From positions 124,001-188,000 of the forward strand of contig JBPOJB010000009.1 of the NCBI GenBank assembly GCA_052034005.1: DNA of 64,000 bases. The letters run 5' to 3'. Position 1 is the stretch's first letter, and every line of letters begins with the position of its first letter. The notes under the pieces are model-generated. The model was not told the DNA's origin. It saw nothing but the letters and a program-made list of their open reading frames with translations, and did not search any database. A program made the position numbers and the translations under genes. This stretch comes from JAAYDI01 sp052034005 (GTDB lineage: Bacteria > Planctomycetota > Planctomycetia > Pirellulales > Pirellulaceae). Below, piece by piece: positions 42,475 to 50,309 of this stretch.

Positions 42475-43485
42475 ATGATGGGTAGTGACCTGCTCTCGAT
42501 CGTGATTCCGGTATACAACGAGCAGGGGAGTCTCGAGCCCTTGCATGGCGAGTTGACCGAGGTGGCTCGTGAGCAGGGGTATCGGTTGGACATTGTCTTT
42601 GTGGACGACGGGTCACGCGACAGGTCCTGGGAAACCATCGAGGGTTTGGCGGCCCGGGACGGTGCGGTGCGCGGGATCCGCTTGCGGAGGAACTTCGGCA
42701 AGGCGGCGGCTTTGCAGGCGGGGTTCCACGCGGCCCGGGGCGATCGCATCGTGACGCTCGACGCGGACCTGCAGGACGACCCGCACGAGATCCCACGGTT
42801 TCTGGCGCGGATGGATGAGGGGGTCGACGTGGTGAGCGGCTGGAAGAAGGTCCGCCACGACCCATGGCACAAGGTCGGGCCGTCGCGCGTGTTCAATTGG
42901 CTCGTCGGCGTGCTGACGGGCGTTCGGCTGCACGATCACAACTGTGGTTTCAAGGCCTATCGTCGGGAGGTGTGTGACGACGTGCGGCTCTATGGCGAAT
43001 TGCACCGGTTCATCCCGGTGCTGGCCGCCGCACGTGGCTGGAAGGTCGGCGAGATCGTGGTGCATCACCGGCCGCGGCGGTTCGGCCGGTCGAAGTACGG
43101 GATGTCGCGCATTCCCAAGGGGTTCCTCGATCTGTTGACCGTGTTGTTCCTGACGGACTATGGCCAGCGTCCGCAGCATCTGCTGGGCTCGATCGGCCTG
43201 GTGAGCTTCCTGACGGGCTCGGTCGGCATCGTGCTCCTGTCCGCCTGGTGGGTCGTGTCACGGCTCTCCGACGCGATCACCGACTTGCACCTGCACGAGC
43301 GGGCGCTGTTCTACTATTCCATCGTGGCCGTCCTGCTGGGCGCCCAGTTCATGGCGATGGGGTTTCTCGCAGAGCTGATTACGGCTCAAATGGGGCGCGA
43401 CCGCCGACCGTACCTGATCGGCCAGCGCACGGGAGAGCCGGACCCACCGCCCCATCGTGTTCCATCGCCTCCGGACGGACCGTGA
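42475..43485 (+). CDS. GT2 dolichyl-phosphate-mannose-synthase-like glycosyltransferase with two C-terminal membrane spans
   Basis: A 336-residue enzyme. The GT-A domain opens SIVIPVYNEQGSLEPL, with FVDDGSRDRSW, RRNFGKAAALQAG and the metal motif DADLQDDP. HNCGFKAYRREV and a C-terminal pair of membrane spans (~235-260 and 275-300) follow. This is the ArnC/DPMS/GtrB type that puts a sugar onto a polyprenyl phosphate at the membrane. ATG 42475 (or 42478) is used; the upstream part of the frame overlaps the previous gene. The flippase-like gene before it and the GT-C-like gene after it suggest one glycolipid route. Confidence 0.88.
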   Translation: MMGSDLLSIVIPVYNEQGSLEPLHGELTEVAREQGYRLDIVFVDDGSRDRSWETIEGLAARDGAVRGIRLRRNFGKAAALQAGFHAARGDRIVTLDADLQDDPHEIPRFLARMDEGVDVVSGWKKVRHDPWHKVGPSRVFNWLVGVLTGVRLHDHNCGFKAYRREVCDDVRLYGELHRFIPVLAAARGWKVGEIVVHHRPRRFGRSKYGMSRIPKGFLDLLTVLFLTDYGQRPQHLLGSIGLVSFLTGSVGIVLLSAWWVVSRLSDAITDLHLHERALFYYSIVAVLLGAQFMAMGFLAELITAQMGRDRRPYLIGQRTGEPDPPPHRVPSPPDGP

Positions 43486-43518
43486 CCCCTTGAGTCTGCT
43501 GACTGGGAGCCTCACCTC

Positions 43519-45129
43519 GTGGCTATCACGACCCCTTCGTTCGAACGTTCCACACGCAGTGACTGGCGTTGGGCCGTCTGGCTGATGATCCTCGCGAGTG
43601 CCGCGACGATGGCGGCGCGGATCGCGACCGTGCGCGCGACGACCGGCGAGACGCCGATGCTCAGCGCGAACGACCGCAGTCGCTGGTGCACGGTGCGGAG
43701 CCTGGTCGAGGAGGGGACCTATGCGATTGACTCGCTCGTGCAGATTCGGCACCCGGAGACGAAGCGCCGCTACTGGAAGTCCATCGACATGGTGCGGCAC
43801 CGCGGCCCGGATGGGCGTGAACACTATTATTCGAGCAAGCCGACGCTGCTGCCGACGCTGCTGGCCGGTCAATACTGGGTCCTGCACCGGGTGACCGGCA
43901 TGACCTTGGCCGATAACCCGTTCTCATTGATGCGGTGGATGCTCCTGATCACGAACCTGGCGCCGCTGCTGGTGTACTTTTATGTGTTATGGCAGTTTGT
44001 CGAGCGGGTGGCAGTCACTCGAGCTGCGTCGCTCTACGTGATGGCGGCAGCCACCTGGGGCACGTTCCTGACCACGTTCGCCGTCACGATCAACAATCAT
44101 CTGCCGGCCGCGATCTGCGGGCTGCTGGCCTCGTTCTGGACCTGGTGCATCTGGCGCGGTGCGACGAGCCGGTGGCTGTTCGCGGGCGCGGGGCTGGCCG
44201 GCGCCTTCACGGTGGCCAACGAGCTTCCGGCCCTGGCGCTCTTTGCGTGCCTGGCCTTGCTGGTCGTTTGGCGCAGTCCGCGACGCGCTCTGCTGTACTT
44301 CGCGCCCCCGGCTGCGGTGGTCGGTGCGGCGTTCTTCGTGACGAACTATGTGGCGCACGGGACCTGGAAACCGCCCTACGCGCATCGCGCCGACGGGCCG
44401 GTCATCGCGCGCGTCGTGGGGGACACGGCGGACACGGCGGACGCGCTGGACGCCGCCGCCGGCGTTGTCCCGACCGCTGTCCGCCAGGCGCTGGAGCGCG
44501 CCGGCGAGCCGCTCTCGGACCAGGCCCGCGTGATCGTCCACGCGGCGGCGCGGCGATGGGGGATCTGGGACCGCGCCGGGGCACACCGTTATGCGCTGGT
44601 CCGCGCGGCGGACGCGGTGGAGATCCGGCGATGGGAAAACTGGTACGACTACGAAGGGTCCTACTGGAGCACGGAGCGGCAGGGGGTTGATCGGGGTGAG
44701 GCATCGCCCTGGATCTACGCGTGGCACGCGGTGTTGGGACACCACGGCATCCTGTCCCTCACTCCGATCTGGGCGCTGAGCGCCTGGGGGGTGGTGGTCA
44801 TGCTGCGCGGTCGGCCGGCCGGGTTCAAGGTCTTCGGTTCGATGGTGATCGCCGTGACAGCCGTCTGCCTGGTCTTCTATCTCTCACGCCCAGCGCTGGA
44901 TCGGAACTACGGCGGGGTCAGCTGCGGGTTCCGTTGGATGTTCTGGTTCATTCCACTCTGGCTGATCTGCCTGGTGCCGGCGGCCGATCGACTGCTGGGG
45001 AGCAAATCCGGGCGCGTGGTCGCCCTCGCGTTGCTGGCCGTGAGCGTGTTCTCGGCCAGCTATTGCGCTGCAAACCCCTGGTCGCATCCCTGGATCTGGC
45101 AGTGGGGAGCATCGGTCGGCTGGTGGTGA
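43519..45129 (+). CDS. Polytopic membrane protein, GT-C-like
   Basis: A 536-residue protein with about ten predicted spans (e.g. AVWLMILASAATMAARIATV, WMLLITNLAPLLVYFYVLW, ALFACLALLVVW, VVALALLAVSVFSASYC). A large extracytoplasmic loop of ~150 residues (280-420) separates them. The overall plan, with an acidic-loop-bearing first periplasmic segment and DPMS-type GT2 next door, is that of GT-C glycosyltransferases using polyprenyl-phosphate sugars, but no diagnostic motif is certain. GTG 43519 follows GGGAG. The function is an inference from topology and neighbours. Confidence 0.55.
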   Translation: MAITTPSFERSTRSDWRWAVWLMILASAATMAARIATVRATTGETPMLSANDRSRWCTVRSLVEEGTYAIDSLVQIRHPETKRRYWKSIDMVRHRGPDGREHYYSSKPTLLPTLLAGQYWVLHRVTGMTLADNPFSLMRWMLLITNLAPLLVYFYVLWQFVERVAVTRAASLYVMAAATWGTFLTTFAVTINNHLPAAICGLLASFWTWCIWRGATSRWLFAGAGLAGAFTVANELPALALFACLALLVVWRSPRRALLYFAPPAAVVGAAFFVTNYVAHGTWKPPYAHRADGPVIARVVGDTADTADALDAAAGVVPTAVRQALERAGEPLSDQARVIVHAAARRWGIWDRAGAHRYALVRAADAVEIRRWENWYDYEGSYWSTERQGVDRGEASPWIYAWHAVLGHHGILSLTPIWALSAWGVVVMLRGRPAGFKVFGSMVIAVTAVCLVFYLSRPALDRNYGGVSCGFRWMFWFIPLWLICLVPAADRLLGSKSGRVVALALLAVSVFSASYCAANPWSHPWIWQWGASVGWW

Positions 45130-45386
45130 CCGATCGGGATCGTGGATCGCCTGCGACCTTGCACAGATGCTCTCCATTGAACCGGCAGCCCGCAGCCGGT
45201 ACCCCCTTCCCAATTGCTGCAGGGTGCCGACCGCAGTAGAATCAGCCGTCTGATCTGGGACCTGATTGTCACGGGGGGGCGCAGCCGCGCGTCGTCCCGA
45301 GTCATCGATCCAGCGGGTAGGCATGCGGCGTGGGAGAAGGGTCCCGTTTCCTGCGCACCCGCATCGCACATGGGGAGAGCATCGCC

Positions 45387-47432
45387 GTGAGAACCAGCGA
45401 CGTAGTGGCGTTTTTCCGCACGGTCCCCATCTTCTATGAGTTGGCTGATGACGAGTTGCGGGTGTTGGCCAGCGCCGCGCGGGAGCAGACGTTCGCGCCG
45501 GGTGATATTCTGGTGACGCCGGAGCGGGATGGGACCGGACTGTTCGTGTTGTTGCAGGGCGAGTGCCAGGCGTTTGTGGAGCACGCCGGTTGCGGCTGTG
45601 AAGTGGAATTGCGGCGGCTGTATGCCGGAGACCATTTTGGCGCGGATACGGTGCTGGCCGGAGGCAGTCCGGCCAGCTGGACCCGCGCGTTGACCGATGG
45701 TCGGGCACTGGTCGTACCCGCGTCGACCGTGCTCCAACTGCTGGACGAGTCGACGCGGTTCGCCCGCATCCTGTGCCGCGCACTGGCCCACGAGTTGCAG
45801 CGGGCGGTTCGGGAACACCGCGGGATCCCGTTCGTGCGCCTGGCGGATTTCCCGAACGCCGCTTCCGCGTGCCGATTGATCCCGCACCGCGTGTCGAGCG
45901 TCTGCCGGGTGCTCGCCGTGGCGCAGGATCTCGAGTCGGTCACGGTGGCGATGGTCAATCCATCGGACATGCGGACCCGGTCGTTCGTTCTGCAGGTGCT
46001 CGCCGACCACCAGGTTCGGTTCGTGGCCGTGACGGAGGAGGACTTCGAGACGACCGGACGCCGGCTCCTCGGGGAGACTCTGGAACGCGCGGCGTGGAAC
46101 ACGCCGTTCGAGCAGATGGCGTTCCCGGATCCGAATGGAGAGCTGCGCCCGCTGGGCGGTACCCACGAAGAAGACCTGTTGTCGGAGATCCTGACCGCTA
46201 CGATCCGCAGTGCCGCCAGCGACCTGCATTTCGAGCCGTATGAGGGCGGGGCGCGAGTCCGGCTCCGTGTCGATGGCCGCATGCTCACGCTGGGTGACGG
46301 CATCAGCGTGTCCATGTACCGCCAATTGGGGGCCCGCATCAAGGTGCTGGCCGAGCTGGATACGACCCGGATCCGCCGCCCGCAAGACGGCCGGTTCGTG
46401 CTGTATGTCGACCAGCGGCGAGTGGAGTTCCGGGTGACCGTCTCGCCCTGCCACGGCGGCGAGAAGATCGTGCTGCGTGTGATCGCGCCGAGTCGGCAGA
46501 TGGGCGAACTGGCGAACCTGATCCTCTACCCGCCGCTGCAGCAGTTGGCGTTTGATCTGTTCAGCAACCCCAGCGGACTGATCCTGGTCACCGGCCCGTC
46601 CGGTGCCGGCAAGACGACCACGCTCTACGCTGCTTTGAACCATATTGTCGCGCGCGATGGAGGCATCAGCATCGTCACGATCGAGGATCCCGTCGAGTAC
46701 GACTTGCCGTTCGCCACGCAGATCCAGGTGAACCACGAGGCGGGCATGGATTTCGCCACGATCCTCAAGTCGGTTTTGCGGCAGGATCCTGACGTGATCC
46801 TGGTCGGCGAGATCCGCGACCGCGAGTCGGCGGCCATGGCGGCCGAGGCCGCGACCACTGGGCACCTCGTGCTGTCCTCCCTCCATACCTATTCGGCCAT
46901 CGACGCGATCATCCGCCTGCGCGATCTCCACGTAGAGCCCTATCTCATCGCGGCCGGACTCCGGGGGATCATCACGCAGCAGTTGGTCCCGCGCCTCGTC
47001 TCCGGTTGCACCGAACATGTGCCGCCCGATGATCCCGCCCGGCAGCGACTGGTCGAGCTGGGCATTTGGGACGATCAGACGTCCGGAACATTGCTCCGCG
47101 GCCAGCGCGGGCCAGAACTGCCGTTCGCCGGGGAGCAGGGCCGCCTGGCCGTATTCGAGATGCTGTCGGTCACGCCGGCCCTGAGCGGCGTGATCGACCG
47201 GGCAGGGTCGATGGACGAGATGCTCGCGTGCCTCGACCCCACCTGCTTCGCATCGTTTAACGACTGTGCCCGGTATTTGCTGGCCCAGGGACTGGTGGCG
47301 CCCGAACGCATTCTCGCCGCCGCGCCCAGCCGCCCGGCTCTCATCCGAAGCGAAACCGCCCAGCCGCTCGAACCCTACGCACTGCGAGCGCATTTCGGCC
47401 ATCCGCTCGACTGGTCTCGCCCGGGTTCCTGA
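45387..47432 (+). CDS. Cyclic-nucleotide-binding-like domain fused to a GspE/PilB secretion ATPase
   Basis: A 681-residue fusion. Residues ~1-130 form a cNMP-binding-type beta-barrel (FFRTVPIFYELADDELRVL, GTGLFVLLQGECQAFV, AGDHFGADTVLAG); the phosphate-binding cassette lacks the usual Glu. Residues ~140-230 are a GspE_N/MshEN-like domain (FPNAASACRLIPHRV, VAMVNPSDM). The ATPase follows: Walker A GPSGAGKTTTLYAAL (Lys409), Asp box IVTIEDPVEYDLPF, Walker B PDVILVGEIRDRESA and His box TTGHLVLSSLHTYSA. The tetracysteine zinc domain of GspE/PilB is missing. GTG 45387 is set by GGGGAGAG upstream. It would power a type II or type IV pilus-like machine under a sensory domain. Confidence 0.88.
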   Translation: MRTSDVVAFFRTVPIFYELADDELRVLASAAREQTFAPGDILVTPERDGTGLFVLLQGECQAFVEHAGCGCEVELRRLYAGDHFGADTVLAGGSPASWTRALTDGRALVVPASTVLQLLDESTRFARILCRALAHELQRAVREHRGIPFVRLADFPNAASACRLIPHRVSSVCRVLAVAQDLESVTVAMVNPSDMRTRSFVLQVLADHQVRFVAVTEEDFETTGRRLLGETLERAAWNTPFEQMAFPDPNGELRPLGGTHEEDLLSEILTATIRSAASDLHFEPYEGGARVRLRVDGRMLTLGDGISVSMYRQLGARIKVLAELDTTRIRRPQDGRFVLYVDQRRVEFRVTVSPCHGGEKIVLRVIAPSRQMGELANLILYPPLQQLAFDLFSNPSGLILVTGPSGAGKTTTLYAALNHIVARDGGISIVTIEDPVEYDLPFATQIQVNHEAGMDFATILKSVLRQDPDVILVGEIRDRESAAMAAEAATTGHLVLSSLHTYSAIDAIIRLRDLHVEPYLIAAGLRGIITQQLVPRLVSGCTEHVPPDDPARQRLVELGIWDDQTSGTLLRGQRGPELPFAGEQGRLAVFEMLSVTPALSGVIDRAGSMDEMLACLDPTCFASFNDCARYLLAQGLVAPERILAAAPSRPALIRSETAQPLEPYALRAHFGHPLDWSRPGS

Positions 47433-47647
47433 ATCGCCTATCCTCACCCACGTAGGCGGCCTGGTCGATCTGCCGATCGAAACCCATGAATCCGTGTTGC
47501 ATTGAACGGCCAAAACGTCGATGATACGCGGCGTCGGATGCAAGGGGGGATCGTGCGGAACCGTCGTCGCAGGTCGCGCGGCGCGTTGGCCGGCCATCGG
47601 CCCGGCTGACAGGTTTTTTTTGCAGCATGGAGCATGGAGGCGGAAGC

Positions 47648-48391
47648 ATGCGGACGGTTGCTCAACCCCCACCCTGTGGGCTATTGCTGGCCATCATCAC
47701 CTTGGCGTGGGTGACCGGGTGCGGCACGGACGGCCGCGACGTACCGGTGGCCAACATTCCGACGACGGTCGCGAGCCGTTCGGATGCGCGGTCCGCGGCC
47801 CTTCAGGGTGATCTGGAGCCCTATGCCTTGGCGCCGTATGCGCAGGAGTTTCAGTCGCCCGCACGCGCGTTGGCGGATCTGCGCCCGGAGGTCGTGATCC
47901 GGACCTCGCTGGGCAGTATGCGGGTGCGATTGGATGCTGGGAAGTCGCCGCGGACGGTCGATAATTTCCTGTACAATTATGTGGATAGTGGCTTCTACGC
48001 GCAGACGATTTTCCACTATGTCGAGCGGGGCTACTTGATTGCGGCCGGCGGTTACACGGCGGACCTGCAGGAGAAGCCGGTCGGGCCTCCGATCCCCTGC
48101 GAGGCGGACAACGGCCTGTCCAACAAACGGGGGACCGTGGCCATGGCACGCCAGCCCGATTACGCGCCCAGCGCCACGTCGCAGTTCTTCATCAACCTTG
48201 TGGACAATCCGTCACTCGACTACCAGCCATCGCAGGACGGGTCGATCAACGGGTACTGCGTGTTCGGCGAAGTGATCGAGGGGATGGACACGGTCGATCG
48301 GATTGCGGAGACGGCCGTGCACGATCAGGGTGAGTTTATCAAGACGCCGATCGAACCGGTGATCATCGAATCGATCACACGCGTGGAGTGA
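47648..48391 (+). CDS. Lipoprotein peptidyl-prolyl cis-trans isomerase (cyclophilin type)
   Basis: A 247-residue exported lipoprotein with a signal peptide and lipobox VTGC. After an ~60-residue linker the cyclophilin domain begins (VVIRTSLGSMRVRLDAGKSPRTVDNFLYNYVDSGFY). It continues with GTVAMARQPDYAPSATSQFFINLVDNPSLDY and CVFGEVIEGMDTVDRI. The catalytic Arg usually found in FHRV is replaced: the sequence is FHYVERGYLIAAGG, so activity may be altered. It probably assists folding in the periplasm. ATG 47648 follows GGAGGCGGA. A T8 run lies at 47614-47621 after a weak GCCGG/CCGGC hairpin. Confidence 0.85.
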   Translation: MRTVAQPPPCGLLLAIITLAWVTGCGTDGRDVPVANIPTTVASRSDARSAALQGDLEPYALAPYAQEFQSPARALADLRPEVVIRTSLGSMRVRLDAGKSPRTVDNFLYNYVDSGFYAQTIFHYVERGYLIAAGGYTADLQEKPVGPPIPCEADNGLSNKRGTVAMARQPDYAPSATSQFFINLVDNPSLDYQPSQDGSINGYCVFGEVIEGMDTVDRIAETAVHDQGEFIKTPIEPVIIESITRVE

Positions 48392-48490
48392 TGGGGACCG
48401 GGCTTGCCGTCTGTCCCGGTGAGGTCTTCGAGCGGCCTTTCCCCGGCGCGGAGCCGGATCACAGCGGCAGCTGCCGGCAGGATCCCATTC

Positions 48491-48519
48491 TTGAAAACAC
48501 CGCCCGGCTCGCGTAGACT
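48491..48519 (+). promoter_or_regulatory. Sigma70-type promoter of the zinc-ribbon gene
   Basis: TTGAAA (48491-48496), a 17-bp spacer and TAGACT (48514-48519) give a good housekeeping promoter about 45 nt upstream of the expected start point to ATG distance of the small gene at 48573. Confidence 0.6.
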
Positions 48520-48572
48520 GAGGCCTTTGGGATCTCATCTGAGGTGGCACACGGTAGGTAGGAGACCAGGGC

Positions 48573-48803
48573 ATGTCGAGGGCCACATTCTTCATTCGCG
48601 AATGTCCCACATGCGGTCGGCGTCTGCAGATCCGGGTCGAGTATCTTGGCCGGCTGGTACGTTGCAAGCATTGCGCGGCCCATTTCACGGCGTACGATCC
48701 ATCGTCCCCCGCCGACATGGCCGATCCGCGTCTGTCGCTCTTGGAGCGTGCCAATCAGCTGCTCGAGTCGTTTGACGAATCGCGGGACCACCCGGAGCTG
48801 TAG
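48573..48803 (+). CDS. Small zinc-ribbon protein
   Basis: A 76-residue protein. Two CxxC knuckles, CPTCG and CKHC, lie in the order FIRECPTCGRRLQIRVEYLGRLVRCKHC (read as two motifs 21 residues apart). This is the MJ0042/zinc-ribbon layout common in planctomycete proteins. The tail LSLLERANQLLESFDE is a short amphipathic helix. It may be an adaptor or RNA/protein-binding peptide; the function is unknown. It has its own promoter and is convergent with aroA. Confidence 0.7.
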   Translation: MSRATFFIRECPTCGRRLQIRVEYLGRLVRCKHCAAHFTAYDPSSPADMADPRLSLLERANQLLESFDESRDHPEL

Positions 48804-48828
48804 CGGGTGAGGCCGCTGCGGCGGGATC

Positions 48829-50118
48829 TCAGCGCCGGAGTGCTTCGAGATCGGCGAAGAAGCGGGGGTAGGTCTTAGCCGTGCAGCCGGGGTCCTCGAT
48901 CCATACGCCTTGCTGGCGCAGTCCGACCAGGGCCAGGCTCATAGCCATCCGGTGATCCTGATAGGTGCTGATCCGGGCGCCGCGGAGCGGCCCCGGTTCA
49001 ATGGTCAGGCCATCCGGACCTTCCTGGACCGCCGCTCCGAGCTTCCGCAGTTCGTGGGCCAGATCGCCGATCCGGTCCGTTTCTTTGTGGCGGATGTGTG
49101 CCACGCCCGTGATGGTGGTTGAGCCGTGCGCGAACAGCGCGACGGCGGCCAGTGTCTGGACCGTGTCACTGATCGAATTCATGTCGACCTGGATCCCGTG
49201 CAGCGGCCGTCCGCTGACCGTGATCTGGTCATCCGAACGCTGCACGTGACACCCCATGCGTTCGAGGCAGTCGCAGAACGCGACATCGCCCTGCAGCGCC
49301 TGGGAGCCCAACCCGGCCACAGTCACGCGTCCACCGGTGATGGCGGCGGCCGCCCAGAAGTAGCTCGCCGCCGACGCATCCGGCTCGACGGCGTATGAGC
49401 GGCCGACGTAGCGCTGGGGTGCCGGGACGCTGAACAACTGCCCGCCGCGATCCTCGATGTCCACTCCGAACGCTTGCATGACCTGCCGGGTCATCCGCAC
49501 GTAGGGCTGTGAAACCAGTGTCCCCTCGAGTTGCAGGTCCACGCGCTGCTGCGCATAGGGCGCGGCCATCAGCAGGCCGCTGAGGAACTGGCTCGAGATG
49601 GTCCCACGGATCGTGGCGCGTCCGCCCTGCAGTCCCGGACCGGTGACGGTCACGGGTGGGCAGTCGTTGTGCGCGTCGCTCTCCACGTGCGCCCCCAGCT
49701 GCCGCAGTGCCTGCAGCAGGTCGCCGATGGGGCGCTCGCGCATGCGCGGCGTGCCGTCCAGCCGGTAGTGTCCGGGTCCGGTGGCCAACATGGCGGCCAG
49801 GAACCGCATGGTGGTGCCGCTGTTGGCGACATACAGGTCCACCCGGCGCCGCGGCCACGTGCCGCCGCTCCCCTGGACGGCGATCCGGCAGCGGTCGCGG
49901 TCCCAGTCGAGCGTGATCCCCAGCGCCGTCAGGGCCCGATACATGACCTGCGTGTCCTCGCTGTCCAGCGCCCCTTCGAGTACGGACGGCCCTTCGGCCA
50001 GCGCGGCGCAGACCAGCGCACGGTTCGTGATGCTTTTGGAGCCGGGCGGGCGCACGGTGGCCTCCACAGGTCCCATGGGGTGGATCAACAGCGCATCGGT
50101 GTGTGTCATGGCGTTCAT
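48829..50118 (-). CDS. aroA: 3-phosphoshikimate 1-carboxyvinyltransferase (EPSP synthase)
   Basis: A 429-residue enzyme of the shikimate pathway that joins PEP to shikimate-3-phosphate. Conserved blocks: RPPGSKSITNRALVCAAL, YVANSGTTMRFLAAML, GTPRMRERPIGDL, ISSQFLSGLLMAAP, PDASAASYFWAAAA, HIRHKETDRIGDLA and ISTYQDHRMAMSLALVG. The start is ATG 50118 or ATG 50109; neither has a clear ribosome site, and the frame upstream looks non-coding. It is transcribed alone, divergent from the octaheme cytochrome gene. Confidence 0.95.
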   Translation of the reverse strand: MNAMTHTDALLIHPMGPVEATVRPPGSKSITNRALVCAALAEGPSVLEGALDSEDTQVMYRALTALGITLDWDRDRCRIAVQGSGGTWPRRRVDLYVANSGTTMRFLAAMLATGPGHYRLDGTPRMRERPIGDLLQALRQLGAHVESDAHNDCPPVTVTGPGLQGGRATIRGTISSQFLSGLLMAAPYAQQRVDLQLEGTLVSQPYVRMTRQVMQAFGVDIEDRGGQLFSVPAPQRYVGRSYAVEPDASAASYFWAAAAITGGRVTVAGLGSQALQGDVAFCDCLERMGCHVQRSDDQITVSGRPLHGIQVDMNSISDTVQTLAAVALFAHGSTTITGVAHIRHKETDRIGDLAHELRKLGAAVQEGPDGLTIEPGPLRGARISTYQDHRMAMSLALVGLRQQGVWIEDPGCTAKTYPRFFADLEALRR

Positions 50119-50309
50119 GGCCAAGGTGGTTCGCGTGGTCGGAGTCCCGTGTTTCCGGGAAGGGGATGGAATGGGCGGCGCCCGCACCTTCAACGCACTA
50201 TCTTACTTAAGCGCCGCGTGGGGCGGGAACCATGCGGTTGCTCAAGCGGGCGACAGCGCGGATAATCAACGGCTCACCGTCGCGACAGTCCTTCTGGGGA
50301 GAGCAGTGC

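Noticed and set aside
45060..47672. 870-residue minus-strand frame
   Set aside because: Antisense to the GspE fusion; no recognisable domain.
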